Source of the DNA: Succinivibrio dextrinosolvens
GTDB taxonomy: Bacteria; Pseudomonadota; Gammaproteobacteria; Enterobacterales; Succinivibrionaceae
Assembly (NCBI RefSeq): GCF_011065405.1
Contig: NZ_CP047056.1
Coordinates: forward strand, 518,747 to 582,746
Length of the DNA: 64,000 nucleotides
Direction: 5' to 3'
Below, one piece after another: positions 18,310 to 28,699 of this stretch. Made by a program: the position numbers and the translations under genes. The notes beneath the pieces are model-generated. The model had not been told where the DNA came from. It searched no databases and saw only the letters and a program-made list of their open reading frames with translations. Numbering within the stretch: position 1 is the first letter of the stretch; each line of letters begins with the position of its first letter.

Positions 18310-20421
18310 ATGAAACACCATTTATTTGTATCTCTGTTTTTAATCTTTGTTGCACTGCCAATTCTGATCCTGATGGTAGTTGCCCCAATGAGTACCCACA
18401 ATCAGTTTATCTATGGAATAACCATGATTACAGCCTGTTTTGTGGCTCATTTCATGTCCAAAAAACATTTCGTGTCTTTAGGAATTCTGCTGGTTGCAGT
18501 TATCTCATCAACAAGATACATGTTCTTCAGAATTACTCAGACCCTGGATTTTCCATCCTGGATTGACATGTTCTTCGGATATCTGCTGCTTTTTGCTGAA
18601 ATCTATATTTATATTGTTCTGCTTTTAAGCTTCTTCCAGCTGTCATGGGCATTAAAAAGAAAGATTGTTCCTCTGCCAAAGGATACCTCTCTATGGCCTA
18701 CAGTGGATGTATATATTCCTACATACAACGAATCTCTGGATGTGGTTAAGGATACTGTGCTTGCAGCTCAGTGCATGGAGTATCCAAGAGATAAGATGAA
18801 GATCTACATCCTTGATGACGGCAAGCGCAAGGAATTTGCATCTTTTGCAACAGAGGCCAATGTTGGCTACATTACCAGAACAAAAAACGATCATGCAAAG
18901 GCTGGTAACCTTAATCATGCAATGAAGCTTACCGACGGAGAGCTGATTGCAATTTTTGACTGTGACCATATCGCAACAAAGATCTTCCTGCAGTCAACTG
19001 TAGGAGCTTTCTTAAAGGATTCTAAACTGTCACTGGTACAGACTCCTCACCATTTCTACTCTCCAGATCCTATTCAGAGAAATCTGTATTTAGGAAGAGA
19101 TATTCCTGCTGAAAACGATCTGTTCTACGGACCTATTCAAAGAGGAAATGACAACTGGAACGCAACCTTCTTCTGTGGTTCCTGTGCCGTAATCAGACGT
19201 AAAGCTCTAGATGAAATCGGAGGCTTTGCGGTTGAGACCGTTACCGAGGATGCTCACACAGCATTAAGACTTCAGCGTAAAGGCTGGAAAACCGCTTATC
19301 TTGATCATATTCTGGCAGGTGGTCTTGCAACAGAGCGTCTGGTTCTGCACCTTCAGCAGCGTAACCGCTGGGCACGTGGAATGGTTCAGATCTTCCGTCT
19401 GGATAACCCTCTGTTAGGAAAAGGACTTACCCTGGCACAGAGACTGTGTTATCTTTCAGCTACCATGTATTTCTTCTTTGCAATACCTGTACTGATCTTC
19501 CTGTTTACACCAGTACTATATCTGCTCTTTGGTGTATCTATTGTTCATGGCTCTGTAGAACTGCTTCTGTCCTACGCTATACCGCATCTGATTCTGTCCA
19601 TATTTGCTTCTTCAAGACTTTACGGTAAATACAGATACAGCTTCTGGGGTCCTATTTACGATCTGGTTTTATCCTTCCATCTGGTACTGCCAACAGTCGT
19701 AACACTGTTCTCACCTCACCACGGCTCCTTTAATGTGACCGATAAAGGTGACACTGTGGACAAGGCCTATTTTGATGCGCGGTCAGTAAGGCCACATCTG
19801 ATTGCATGGGGAATTCTGTTCCTTTCAATTGTGATAGGAAGCTTAAAGCTGTTTATTCCAAACTACTTTGACGCTCAGCTTGAACCAACCATTCTTAATA
19901 TAGGATGGACTGTGTTCAATCTGATACTGCTGACTGCAGCTATCTGTGTTGCAAGAGAAACAGCCAACAAGAGAAAGACAGTCCGTCTCTATGTGGAAAC
20001 TCCTGTAAATATCTATCAGGAAAGCGGTCACTGTTCAAGAACTCTAATGCGAGACCTGTCAATGACAGGATGTCGTGTTGACAACTTTGAAAACGGTGAA
20101 CTTAATCTTTCTGAAGATCCTATCTCTCATATTGAAATCAGAACCGACAAGCACACTTTCTGTGTTCCAGTGGAGAGAATTATTCCTGCTTTTGGAAAAG
20201 ATGAGTTCATCCATATGAGATTCCTTGATGTTGATATTGATTCAAGACGTGAATTTGTAAGATTGCTGTTCTCCCGTGCAGACACCTGGGTAAGACCAGA
20301 GTACAAGCAGGATAATCCTTTCAGATCATTTATCACAATTTTAGGCTGTATTAAGGATTCTCTAAGAGGAAAACGTCGCCAGGACAACATCCATATTGCA
20401 GTGGTGGATATCAATGAATAA
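18310..20421 (+). CDS. bcsA: BcsA, cellulose synthase catalytic subunit (GT2, PilZ)
   Basis: A 703-residue inner-membrane GT2 synthase. Helices bracket the catalytic domain, which has the family motifs in order: YIPTYNE (about 134), LDDGKR (about 168), FDCDH (about 216), TEDAHT (about 312) and QQRNRW (about 348). The C-terminal PilZ domain has RKTVR (about 554) and DLSMTGCRV, matching the RxxxR and DxSxxG signature that binds c-di-GMP and relieves autoinhibition. It polymerises UDP-glucose into beta-1,4-glucan and threads it through the membrane. Its last 8 bp overlap the bcsB start. Confidence 0.97.
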   Translation: MKHHLFVSLFLIFVALPILILMVVAPMSTHNQFIYGITMITACFVAHFMSKKHFVSLGILLVAVISSTRYMFFRITQTLDFPSWIDMFFGYLLLFAEIYIYIVLLLSFFQLSWALKRKIVPLPKDTSLWPTVDVYIPTYNESLDVVKDTVLAAQCMEYPRDKMKIYILDDGKRKEFASFATEANVGYITRTKNDHAKAGNLNHAMKLTDGELIAIFDCDHIATKIFLQSTVGAFLKDSKLSLVQTPHHFYSPDPIQRNLYLGRDIPAENDLFYGPIQRGNDNWNATFFCGSCAVIRRKALDEIGGFAVETVTEDAHTALRLQRKGWKTAYLDHILAGGLATERLVLHLQQRNRWARGMVQIFRLDNPLLGKGLTLAQRLCYLSATMYFFFAIPVLIFLFTPVLYLLFGVSIVHGSVELLLSYAIPHLILSIFASSRLYGKYRYSFWGPIYDLVLSFHLVLPTVVTLFSPHHGSFNVTDKGDTVDKAYFDARSVRPHLIAWGILFLSIVIGSLKLFIPNYFDAQLEPTILNIGWTVFNLILLTAAICVARETANKRKTVRLYVETPVNIYQESGHCSRTLMRDLSMTGCRVDNFENGELNLSEDPISHIEIRTDKHTFCVPVERIIPAFGKDEFIHMRFLDVDIDSRREFVRLLFSRADTWVRPEYKQDNPFRSFITILGCIKDSLRGKRRQDNIHIAVVDINE

Positions 20422-22810
20422 TTTTACAAAAGTACTTTTACTTACATCTGCATTAGCATTCTCCACCCATGGATTTGCAGATGAGAATGATGCTAACGCA
20501 AAAAACAAGGAGCTTCCTCAGGCTCTTCAGGAAATCCTTTTAAATTCTACTCCGTTAGAGCAGAACGAAAATTACTTCACAGAACTATCAAGCAGTGATA
20601 ATTTCAATGTCAATACTCAGGAAAAAAAGGATGTAGCATACAATGCAGAGATTACCTTTGAAAAGCTGGGATTTCCACAGGGTATAACCATGACCTTAGG
20701 GCAGAAGCAAAGTGGACTGAACTTTACTCTGCCAACAGACAAGATCATTACAAAATCAAAGCTTGAGCTCTTTATTTCAGCAACTGAGAATATGGCTCAG
20801 AAAAGCCCTCATTTTACCGTGCTGCTGAATAATCAGGAGCTAGGCTCAATAGTAATCTCAAACGTTGAAACTTCTAGCTATGAACTTAATGTCCCATCAG
20901 AGTATTTGTCTCAGGAAAACAGTCTCACCTTTGAAATTGAAGAAGATCTATCAGCAGACTGTCAGATTGACTATACCGGTTTCAATGAAATAAGTATTGA
21001 GGGAAACAGCTTCCTGTCTGTTGAAGGAAATGCTCTGGAGATTGACTCTGATCTAACTTTATTCCCTCTGCCATTTTTTGATAAATATGAAATCAGCAAG
21101 GGAAAAGTTGAATATGTATTCTCCAAAAAGCCAAAGGCTGCTGTAATTAAGGCTGCACATATGCTTGCTTCTTTCTTCGGAGACAAGGCTGATTACAGGG
21201 GCATCCAGTTCAAGGTTTCATATGACAAGCTGCCTCACAATCATTCCATCTTCTTTGGAGCCCCAAATGAAAAGATAGCTGGTATCAGCCTACCCGAAAA
21301 GAAAGGCGTATATATCAGAAACAATCCATATTTCTATCCTTACAAGATTATCTTTTTGGTAGCAGAAACAGATGATGAATTCGCAAATGAACTACTACAG
21401 CTATGCGACCCTATTTTCTCTCCGAATGAAAAACTTGTGGATGTATCCTACTATCCAGTCTATGCAAGAACTGTAGCCGAAAGTACTGCCTACGACGCAC
21501 CTAAGTGGATATCTACTAACAGAAAAGTCTACCTTAGAGAACTTCTAAAATCAGGACAGTCTTTGACCACCAAAGGTTTCTGGCATAACTCTATTCATCT
21601 GCCATTCAGAACCGCACCAGATCTGTACATGATGTATGACGGACAGGCTGATCTGTATGTATCATACGAGTTTCCTGCAGAAAAGGAGCTTGACGAGAGA
21701 AACTCTGGTCTAAATGTTTCCCTGTCAGGAATTTTCCTTGACAAACTACCGGTCAACAAAAAAGGACTGCTAGAAAACATGTGGCGCCTGTTTGGCGGTA
21801 ATGCAAGACAGACCTACCGGCATGTACAGCTTGATCCATCTTATATATATGGCGAAAATGACATTGAGCTTTATTTTGACTTAAGACTTAACAACAATGC
21901 GCCTTGTTCTGTATTTGAGAATCAGAACATCAAGAGTGTAATCGATTCTTCAAGCTATATTGATCTGACGCAATCAGTTCATTATTCAAGACTGCCAAAT
22001 CTTTCATATTTTGTGGGGGCATCCTTCCCTTTCTCAAAATATGCAGATTATTCACGGACAGCTGTGCTGCTACCAGAGAATCCATCTGAGAATGAGCTTA
22101 AGGCCCTGTTTGACATGGCAGCACGTAGCGGAGAAGCCACAGGTGAAATAATTTCCAAACCAATGGTTCTACTAGGATTGAATGATGTCCGAGATCATGA
22201 GGAAGAACTACAGGAAAAAGACATTCTAATTGTTTCTACACTGATAAATAAGGATTTCCTGTCAGTGCTATTTAGAAACTCAGCTTTCACCTTCAACGGT
22301 TTTGAGCTAAATATCTATGACTACGGAATTCTGAATTTCAGAGGCGGTGTTATGCGCGGTCTTGAAAGACTGTTCTCTGGTGATTTCAGAAATCAGAATG
22401 CCGACGCCAACCGTTACGTTAGAACATCTCTTGCCTGGAGAGGCTTTTTAAGTATGCTCTCTCCTTTCGACTCAGAGAAAATCGCTGTAGTAGTAACAGC
22501 TACTGACGACAAGGAAATAGCAAAGCTTTCCGACGATCTCGATGATCCTCAGGTAAATCGTGAAGTAGGAGGAGATCTTACCGTTATCTCAGGAGATAAA
22601 CGAGTCGTTAAGTATACAGTGGGTGATTTCATCTATTCAGGTAATGTATCAACTCTCTTTAAAATCATGCATTTTGCCGGTGAGCATATTCTGTGGCTGG
22701 CAATTTTCTCTGTATTCATAGTTATGATGCTGTCACTGATTATTTCCAAGATTCTGCAGAAACGAGCTGTAAGACGTCTTGAAGAAGGCGGCTACCACAA
22801 AAGTGAATAA
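20414..22810 (+). CDS. bcsB: BcsB, periplasmic cellulose synthase subunit
   Basis: A 798-residue protein with a signal peptide (MNNFTKVLLLTSALAFSTHGFA), jelly-roll/carbohydrate-binding-type periplasmic domains and a single C-terminal membrane helix (ILWLAIFSVFIVMMLSLII) that docks on BcsA. The ATG at 20414 overlaps the bcsA stop by 8 bp (ATGAATAA) and gives a proper signal peptide, so it is preferred over an in-frame ATG 18 bp upstream. BcsB guides the glucan through the periplasm and is required for BcsA activity. Confidence 0.95.
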   Translation: MNNFTKVLLLTSALAFSTHGFADENDANAKNKELPQALQEILLNSTPLEQNENYFTELSSSDNFNVNTQEKKDVAYNAEITFEKLGFPQGITMTLGQKQSGLNFTLPTDKIITKSKLELFISATENMAQKSPHFTVLLNNQELGSIVISNVETSSYELNVPSEYLSQENSLTFEIEEDLSADCQIDYTGFNEISIEGNSFLSVEGNALEIDSDLTLFPLPFFDKYEISKGKVEYVFSKKPKAAVIKAAHMLASFFGDKADYRGIQFKVSYDKLPHNHSIFFGAPNEKIAGISLPEKKGVYIRNNPYFYPYKIIFLVAETDDEFANELLQLCDPIFSPNEKLVDVSYYPVYARTVAESTAYDAPKWISTNRKVYLRELLKSGQSLTTKGFWHNSIHLPFRTAPDLYMMYDGQADLYVSYEFPAEKELDERNSGLNVSLSGIFLDKLPVNKKGLLENMWRLFGGNARQTYRHVQLDPSYIYGENDIELYFDLRLNNNAPCSVFENQNIKSVIDSSSYIDLTQSVHYSRLPNLSYFVGASFPFSKYADYSRTAVLLPENPSENELKALFDMAARSGEATGEIISKPMVLLGLNDVRDHEEELQEKDILIVSTLINKDFLSVLFRNSAFTFNGFELNIYDYGILNFRGGVMRGLERLFSGDFRNQNADANRYVRTSLAWRGFLSMLSPFDSEKIAVVVTATDDKEIAKLSDDLDDPQVNREVGGDLTVISGDKRVVKYTVGDFIYSGNVSTLFKIMHFAGEHILWLAIFSVFIVMMLSLIISKILQKRAVRRLEEGGYHKSE

Positions 22811-22828
22811 GGGATTAGGGTTTAGAGT

Positions 22829-25800
22829 ATGAAAAATAGTAATTTCAATAAAAGCATATTAGCCATTGTCCTGGCTCAATTACTGATCCCTGCAGCCTAT
22901 GCTGCAAATGACGGTTCCGGAATGAGTTCAGAAGCAAATTCAAATTACGCTCAGGGAACAGAAAATTCTGGTAATTTAACAGATAACCTCTTTAATCAGG
23001 CTAAATTCTGGCATGACAAATTCCAGCATCAGAAAGCAGCACAGGCCTTAAACAGGATCCTTTTAACCGATCCAAACAATGAGGAAGCGCTGTACTACAT
23101 GTCCTTATGGGCAACAGAAATCAACCAGTCAAAGACTGCAAAAACCTATAAAGACAGACTTGCAAAGGCTAATCCTAACAGCTCTTATCTTGAGCAGCTG
23201 AACCGTGCGCAGAATATGTCAAATCTCTCAGCAGAACAGCTTAATCATGCAAGATCCTTAAGCCAAAGCGGTAATATTTCTGGAGCTATTGCTGAATACC
23301 GTAAGATGTTCTCAGGCAATATACCTCCAAGCACTCTGGTATCAGAGTACTATCTGACCATGGCCGGCGACAAGGTTTACTATGACAAGGCGGTAAATGA
23401 TCTCGTTACCTACATCAGAAACAACCCTAATGATGTCAACGCTCAGGTAACCTACGGTAAGATTTTAACCTACCGTAAGGCAACTCTGCGTAAAGGTATT
23501 GAGCTTTTAGAGTTCTACTCAAACCGTTCACAGGATGCTGACAAAGCTCTGCGTCAGGCACTGCTGTGGCTCACCCCTACAACTGCGGATGAAGAGATTT
23601 ACAAACGCTATGCAGCAAGACACGGGAACAACTCTGATGTAATTAAACACTATGAAGAGACCATTGTCGGCAGTCTGACCGAAAAAGCATACTCAAAGAG
23701 AGCTTCGGACAAGAAAGGCTCTATTGAAGAGTTTGAGAAGATTCTCAACCGTAATCCAAACAATCAGAATGCCCTAGAAGCATTAGGTTATATCTATCTT
23801 GAGGATAAGGACTACTCCAAAGCCTCCGATTATCTGCAGAGAGCAGCTGATCAGGGAGGAAGCAAGGCCGCCAAGCTAGGTCATGATGCACTTATGGCGA
23901 GAGCAAACTTCAATCTGTCTTTAAACAACTATGCTCAGGCCAATGCCATCATAGATGAGGTTTTAGCATCTACACCAAATGACAAGGATGCCCTCTTCAT
24001 AAAGGCAAATATAAATCTGAAGCAGAAGAATCTGCCTGCAGCGGAAAAAGCCTTAACAGATATCCTAGCTCAGGATCCTTCCAATGAAGGTGCAATTGAG
24101 TCACTGTATTATTTATACCGAGGAGCAGGTAATCAGACCAAAGCAAAAGAGATTTTAGATAAAGCCCCACTGATGTTGCGCGACAAGATCGTCAAGGCTA
24201 CAACTGTAAAGCCTTACGTTGATCCTGTTCCAGGCATCAGACGCAATGCGGAGAATCTGGCACAAGGCGGAAACCTTGAAGGCGCTGTTGATGTCTTAAA
24301 CGCAGGAGTCAACAAGTATCCAAAATCCACCTGGCTGCACTACGATCTTGCCAAATATCTGACCAAACAGGGTTACAGTGCAGGTGCAAATTCGCACATC
24401 CAGTATCTAATCCGTCAGGGTGCAAGCAATGAGGATTTATATGCAGGAGCCATGCTGCTGAATGAACAGAAGCAGTACGCAATGGCCTTAAATGCCATCT
24501 CACGAGCAGGAGCTTCCAATCATAAGACAAGAGTTTTAAAGGAAGAGATTTTAAGAAACAGAACCTTCTCAGAGGTTGAACTTTATCTTCAGCAGGGAAA
24601 TCCACATGCAGCTCTGAACACTCTTCAGACCATGAATATCTCCCCTGCTACCTTAAAGACAAGTCAGTTAGGACATCTTGCATATCTGTACCTAAAGTGT
24701 GGACAGAAGGACAGAGCTTTAGATCTTGCAAATCAGGCCATGTTAAGATCTGCTGATCCAACAGCTGGTATCGATGACTATGCGGATATTGTTACCGTTT
24801 ATACTGAAACCGGTAATTTTGACAAGGCTCGAGAGATCACCAACAATATGTCTATCCTTGCAAACTCAAGTGCCAAGGCTATTGATGATCTGAGTGTTGG
24901 AGATTCTATCCGCAAAGCAGATGCGCTGCGTGAGCTCAAACGTAATGCCGATGCCTATGACACTTTATATCCTCTGATTCAGGCAAATCCTGACAGTCCA
25001 GCCCTTAATATGGCAATGGCCCGTCTATATCAGGATAACGGCATGTATGATGAGGCTTATGCAATCTATGAGAATGTTCTAAGAACCGATCCAAATTCTC
25101 AGGATGCCTTGAAGGGAGCCATCAATGCAGCTATGTCCAACAAGGAATATGAAGTTGCAACTCAGCTTGCCCAGAGACTGACTCCTAGTGATGATCCTCA
25201 GACATTAACATTAATGGCAAGAGTTGATAACAAAAACAAGAACTATGAAGGAGCTTTGGCAAAACTAAAGCGTGCCCGTACTCTTTTAGACGGTCGTTAT
25301 GAGATTCTGCCCGACTCTCATTTATCAACCTCTATGAGTGCCCCTGCCAATACCATTGTGCATCAGCCAGGAAATCCATTCTCTAACCGAAAAGCATCCC
25401 TTTCAGCTACAAACAGACCTGATAATAAGGTTGTGCTGCCTTGGACACAAAACAGCAATTCCCCTTACTCCTCAGGCGTAAACATGAGACCTAAGGATAG
25501 AGTTGATGCTCTAAATGAAGTTAACTTCATGATTAGAGATCTGCAGGATAAGCTTGCAACCTCCGTCAAGATTGGAGTTGATGCTACTCAGAAGGATGGA
25601 GAAAGTGGTCTTAGCAAGGTTAACTATATTGCTGTACCAGTTACCTTCTCAACACCTGTATTTGAAGGATCAAAACTTGATCTGAACGTAACCCCTGATT
25701 CAATGTACGCAGGAGACCTTTCATCCTCCTCATCAGAGAAATGGGGTACCAATGCACTGAATGTTGGTCTGCAGAATTTCGTGCAGAGAATCAATTCTGT

Positions 25801-27067
25801 TCAGACAACATTCTTAGCAGAATATACAAACGCAAAAGCTACATATGATGCCGAATTTGCTAGATGGCAACAGGCAGTTGTTGGTGATCCATCTTTAGTT
25901 GCTCCTACTGATATCAATACAACCTTTCTAACAACGTTCAAGAATACCCATGGTTTTAACAATGTCTCAGATGATGACATGATAAAACTTCTTGCAGGAT
26001 TACAATCTGTAGCAAGTAATATATCGATGGAAGATCTTGCTGCATTAATAAAGAGCAACTCAACTTCACTTGATGCAAATGCATTTAATCTGACAACTGA
26101 AGATGGAAGAGAGAAATTCATCAACTACATCAAATCAATGGAAGATGCCGGCAAAACTCTCTATGCCGTAAATCAGTACTCAGATATCACCAACGTCATG
26201 TCTAACGCAAGAGCAAAAAAAGGCTCAGGTGTTGGCTTTAACATTGGATTATCCGATGACAATTACAGAGTCAATATGGGGGTAACACCTGTTGGTAAAG
26301 ATGGAACAACTCTTGTTGGAGGATTATTCTACAGACTGCCAGTATCTCAGAATGGAGAGTTAAGATTCAGCGGTTCCCGTACTGCAGTTAAGGACTCCCT
26401 ATTGTCTTACTACGGATACAAAGACGTGATATCCGGTACCTACTGGGGTGGTGTAACCAAGAACGGCGGTAAAATTGAATACGGTTATGATGACGGCTTC
26501 CTAGGAGGAACCTTAGGTGCATCATACTATGGATACAGAGGTAAGAATGTTCTGTCCAACAAGAGCTTTGGTCTGAATGCCGGACTTTATGTACATCCAT
26601 TTAAGCCAACCATGTATCAGGATATGACCGTTGGTATCGACCTCAACTATGAGAGATTCAAACACAACGAGAACAACTTCACATTCGGTCACGGTGGTTA
26701 CTTCTCTCCTCAGAGATACTTTGTGGCTTCAATTCCAGTAAGCTATATGAAGAGAACCGAGAATCTGGAGTTAAACAGCAGAGTTTCTCTGGGTTATCAG
26801 ATTTACCATCTTGACGAGGAAGATTACTTCCCAACCAATTCAGGGTACCAGACTGCGGCAGAATACCTTGCAGGCTACGGCTTCATCAAGAAGGCAAAAC
26901 ATGACTCTAAGGATGAAAGCGGCATAGGTGGTTCAGCAAGAGTTGCTCTTAACTACTATCTGCTTGACGACCTGATGATTGGTGGCGCTTTAAATTACAG
27001 CACCTTTGGCGAATACAAGGAAATGTCTGAAATGCTGTACATCAAGTCTGTTCTTGGAGGTATGTAG
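22829..27067 (+). CDS. bcsC: BcsC, TPR and outer-membrane porin for cellulose export, with a C-terminal-domain insertion
   Basis: A 1412-residue protein: signal peptide, about 800 residues of TPR repeats (for example ALYYMSLWATEINQSKTAKTY), then the BCSC_C beta-barrel domain. The barrel entry block KWGTNALNVG (about 971) and the block SGVGFNIGLSDDNYRVNMGV (about 1133) are near neighbours in E. coli BcsC, but here they are separated by about 145 largely helical residues that look foreign to the family. The end is SVLGGM, without a terminal aromatic residue. BcsC exports cellulose across the outer membrane. It is followed 2 bp later by bcsD. Confidence 0.95.
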   Translation: MKNSNFNKSILAIVLAQLLIPAAYAANDGSGMSSEANSNYAQGTENSGNLTDNLFNQAKFWHDKFQHQKAAQALNRILLTDPNNEEALYYMSLWATEINQSKTAKTYKDRLAKANPNSSYLEQLNRAQNMSNLSAEQLNHARSLSQSGNISGAIAEYRKMFSGNIPPSTLVSEYYLTMAGDKVYYDKAVNDLVTYIRNNPNDVNAQVTYGKILTYRKATLRKGIELLEFYSNRSQDADKALRQALLWLTPTTADEEIYKRYAARHGNNSDVIKHYEETIVGSLTEKAYSKRASDKKGSIEEFEKILNRNPNNQNALEALGYIYLEDKDYSKASDYLQRAADQGGSKAAKLGHDALMARANFNLSLNNYAQANAIIDEVLASTPNDKDALFIKANINLKQKNLPAAEKALTDILAQDPSNEGAIESLYYLYRGAGNQTKAKEILDKAPLMLRDKIVKATTVKPYVDPVPGIRRNAENLAQGGNLEGAVDVLNAGVNKYPKSTWLHYDLAKYLTKQGYSAGANSHIQYLIRQGASNEDLYAGAMLLNEQKQYAMALNAISRAGASNHKTRVLKEEILRNRTFSEVELYLQQGNPHAALNTLQTMNISPATLKTSQLGHLAYLYLKCGQKDRALDLANQAMLRSADPTAGIDDYADIVTVYTETGNFDKAREITNNMSILANSSAKAIDDLSVGDSIRKADALRELKRNADAYDTLYPLIQANPDSPALNMAMARLYQDNGMYDEAYAIYENVLRTDPNSQDALKGAINAAMSNKEYEVATQLAQRLTPSDDPQTLTLMARVDNKNKNYEGALAKLKRARTLLDGRYEILPDSHLSTSMSAPANTIVHQPGNPFSNRKASLSATNRPDNKVVLPWTQNSNSPYSSGVNMRPKDRVDALNEVNFMIRDLQDKLATSVKIGVDATQKDGESGLSKVNYIAVPVTFSTPVFEGSKLDLNVTPDSMYAGDLSSSSSEKWGTNALNVGLQNFVQRINSVQTTFLAEYTNAKATYDAEFARWQQAVVGDPSLVAPTDINTTFLTTFKNTHGFNNVSDDDMIKLLAGLQSVASNISMEDLAALIKSNSTSLDANAFNLTTEDGREKFINYIKSMEDAGKTLYAVNQYSDITNVMSNARAKKGSGVGFNIGLSDDNYRVNMGVTPVGKDGTTLVGGLFYRLPVSQNGELRFSGSRTAVKDSLLSYYGYKDVISGTYWGGVTKNGGKIEYGYDDGFLGGTLGASYYGYRGKNVLSNKSFGLNAGLYVHPFKPTMYQDMTVGIDLNYERFKHNENNFTFGHGGYFSPQRYFVASIPVSYMKRTENLELNSRVSLGYQIYHLDEEDYFPTNSGYQTAAEYLAGYGFIKKAKHDSKDESGIGGSARVALNYYLLDDLMIGGALNYSTFGEYKEMSEMLYIKSVLGGM

Positions 27068-27069
27068 GA

Positions 27070-27525
27070 ATGAAAACTTATTTCTCTACCTCATATAAGC
27101 AGGATGTTAACGGCTACGTGGAAATTCTGGTGCAGATCATCAAAATGATGAATATGAATGCCAGCAATTCCGAAGTAAATGACTTTCTCTTTGAAGTTGG
27201 AGTGAACCTTGCAAATCAGCACTCCGTAAAGGCTGCAGACACACTATCTGCTCTCCATGTCGAGATAAACGAGATCCTCTCAAAGCTTGGATTTGGAGTC
27301 TGTCAGATCGAGGATGCTAACAATCGTGTTATTATTAAGCATCATGATCTTCCTGTAATTGAAGACAGGGAGTTCAGGGACAAGTGGCTACAGTATTTCA
27401 GTGTGATTATGTGCGGACTGTATAACTGCTGGTTCCGTCAGACAGGTGCACCAGCAGAGCTTATATGCCGTATCAAGGAAATCATTTTCCCTTGTGATGC
27501 TGTATTCGAGTTTAAACGAGCATAA
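27070..27525 (+). CDS. bcsD: BcsD, periplasmic cellulose-organising subunit
   Basis: A 151-residue protein with no signal peptide, beginning MKTYFSTSYKQDVNGYVEIL and containing WLQYFSVIMCGLYNCWFRQ. Size, position after bcsC and fold pattern fit BcsD (AxCeSD), an octameric ring that channels glucan chains in Komagataeibacter. bcsD is not present in all gammaproteobacterial operons; its presence suggests crystalline or organised cellulose output. Two bp separate it from bcsC, indicating translational coupling. Confidence 0.85.
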   Translation: MKTYFSTSYKQDVNGYVEILVQIIKMMNMNASNSEVNDFLFEVGVNLANQHSVKAADTLSALHVEINEILSKLGFGVCQIEDANNRVIIKHHDLPVIEDREFRDKWLQYFSVIMCGLYNCWFRQTGAPAELICRIKEIIFPCDAVFEFKRA

Positions 27526-27542
27526 ACATAAGCAGGCGATCT

Positions 27543-28559
27543 ATGAAGATTAAAGAGCTTTTAAAAAAATCCATTACAGCAGCATTTGTGCTTTTATCAC
27601 TGACATCTACAGCCTTTGCTTCTGCCTGGGATGACTATAAACAGAGATATCTTTCAGCTGACGGCTCTATCATAGATACAGGAAATAACAGAATTTCACA
27701 TACCGAAGGTCAGAGCTACGGTCTGCTTTTTTCTCTGTATTATGATGATCAGGAAAGCTTCTCTAAGATTTTAAACTGGACTGATAATAATCTTTTTAAT
27801 AGAGAAAAAGGTCTTTATATCTGGGCTTACAAAAGACATGAGAATGATCCTCTAACTGATAAAAACAATGCAACAGACGGTGATCTGATGATTGCCTGGG
27901 TGCTGATTGAAGCTGGTAAGAAGTGGAATAAGCCAGAATACAGAAAAAAAGGAGAAAAACTTCTTTCTGTAATTCAGAACACACTGATTATAGACTTTGC
28001 TAAAAGACCGGTATTACTGCCAGGACTTGTAAGTTTTCTTGAGAACAGCCGTGTCACTATCAACCCTTCCTACTATATCTATCCTGCGTTAAATGCTGTA
28101 AACAAACACACCTATCAGAAAAAATGGAAACAGCTTGCTGATGAAGGGAAGAAACTGATTACCTCAGTTGAAGGCAGAAAAGTTCCTATCACTCCAGACT
28201 GGATTACTCTGGATCTCAACGGAAAAGTTCAGGTTTCAGACAGATGGCCTGCAAGATCAAGCTATGATGCCATCAGAGTTCCTCTCTATCTTTACTGGGA
28301 GGATGAGAATGCGCTAGAACTTGCTGAGTGGAAAAAGTGGTTTTCCTCTTTCCCTGCTGACAGTAATCCTGCCTACGTGGATGTACTCTCAGGAGAAAAA
28401 GCTAATTACAACATGAGTTCAGGACTTCTGAACGTCAGAAAGCTGGTTTTAGGAGAAAATATTTCCGAGCCAGTTTTCACCGACAAGGATGACTATTACA
28501 ACGCAAGTCTGTCCATGCTTGCATATTTAGCTTACAATCATGCCTTCTCAAAAAAATAA
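27543..28559 (+). CDS. bcsZ: BcsZ, periplasmic endo-beta-1,4-glucanase (GH8)
   Basis: A 338-residue protein with a signal peptide ending near SLTSTAFA. GH8 features are clear: ISHTEGQSYGLLFSLYYDD with the likely acid E55, and ATDGDLMIAW (D112, D114), a substrate-binding loop. BcsZ trims nascent cellulose and is needed for proper export. It closes the operon and is followed by a strong terminator. Length (about 340) is typical, unlike bulky secreted cellulases, so a role in synthesis rather than plant-fibre digestion is likely. Confidence 0.95.
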   Translation: MKIKELLKKSITAAFVLLSLTSTAFASAWDDYKQRYLSADGSIIDTGNNRISHTEGQSYGLLFSLYYDDQESFSKILNWTDNNLFNREKGLYIWAYKRHENDPLTDKNNATDGDLMIAWVLIEAGKKWNKPEYRKKGEKLLSVIQNTLIIDFAKRPVLLPGLVSFLENSRVTINPSYYIYPALNAVNKHTYQKKWKQLADEGKKLITSVEGRKVPITPDWITLDLNGKVQVSDRWPARSSYDAIRVPLYLYWEDENALELAEWKKWFSSFPADSNPAYVDVLSGEKANYNMSSGLLNVRKLVLGENISEPVFTDKDDYYNASLSMLAYLAYNHAFSKK

Positions 28560-28567
28560 TCATGACT

Positions 28568-28593
28568 AAAGCACGAATATCTTTTCGTGCTTT
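28568..28593 (+). terminator. Terminator of the bcs operon
   Basis: AAAGCACGAA pairs exactly with TTCGTGCTTT across a 6-nt loop, 9 bp after bcsZ. Confidence 0.8.
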
Positions 28594-28643
28594 GTATATG
28601 TTCATGATGCACAACTGAGATTTTAGTCTAAGAACCTTTTAAT

Positions 28644-28673
28644 TTGTTCATTGTTCAGGATCTTTCCTATACT
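28644..28673 (+). promoter_or_regulatory. Candidate promoter for ppk2
   Basis: TTGTTC (28644-28649) and TATACT (28668-28673) are 18 bp apart, ending 26 bp before the ppk2 start, with TAGGAGAG as ribosome-binding site. Confidence 0.45.
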
Positions 28674-28699
28674 TGAGATAGAGTTATAGGAGAGCTGTT

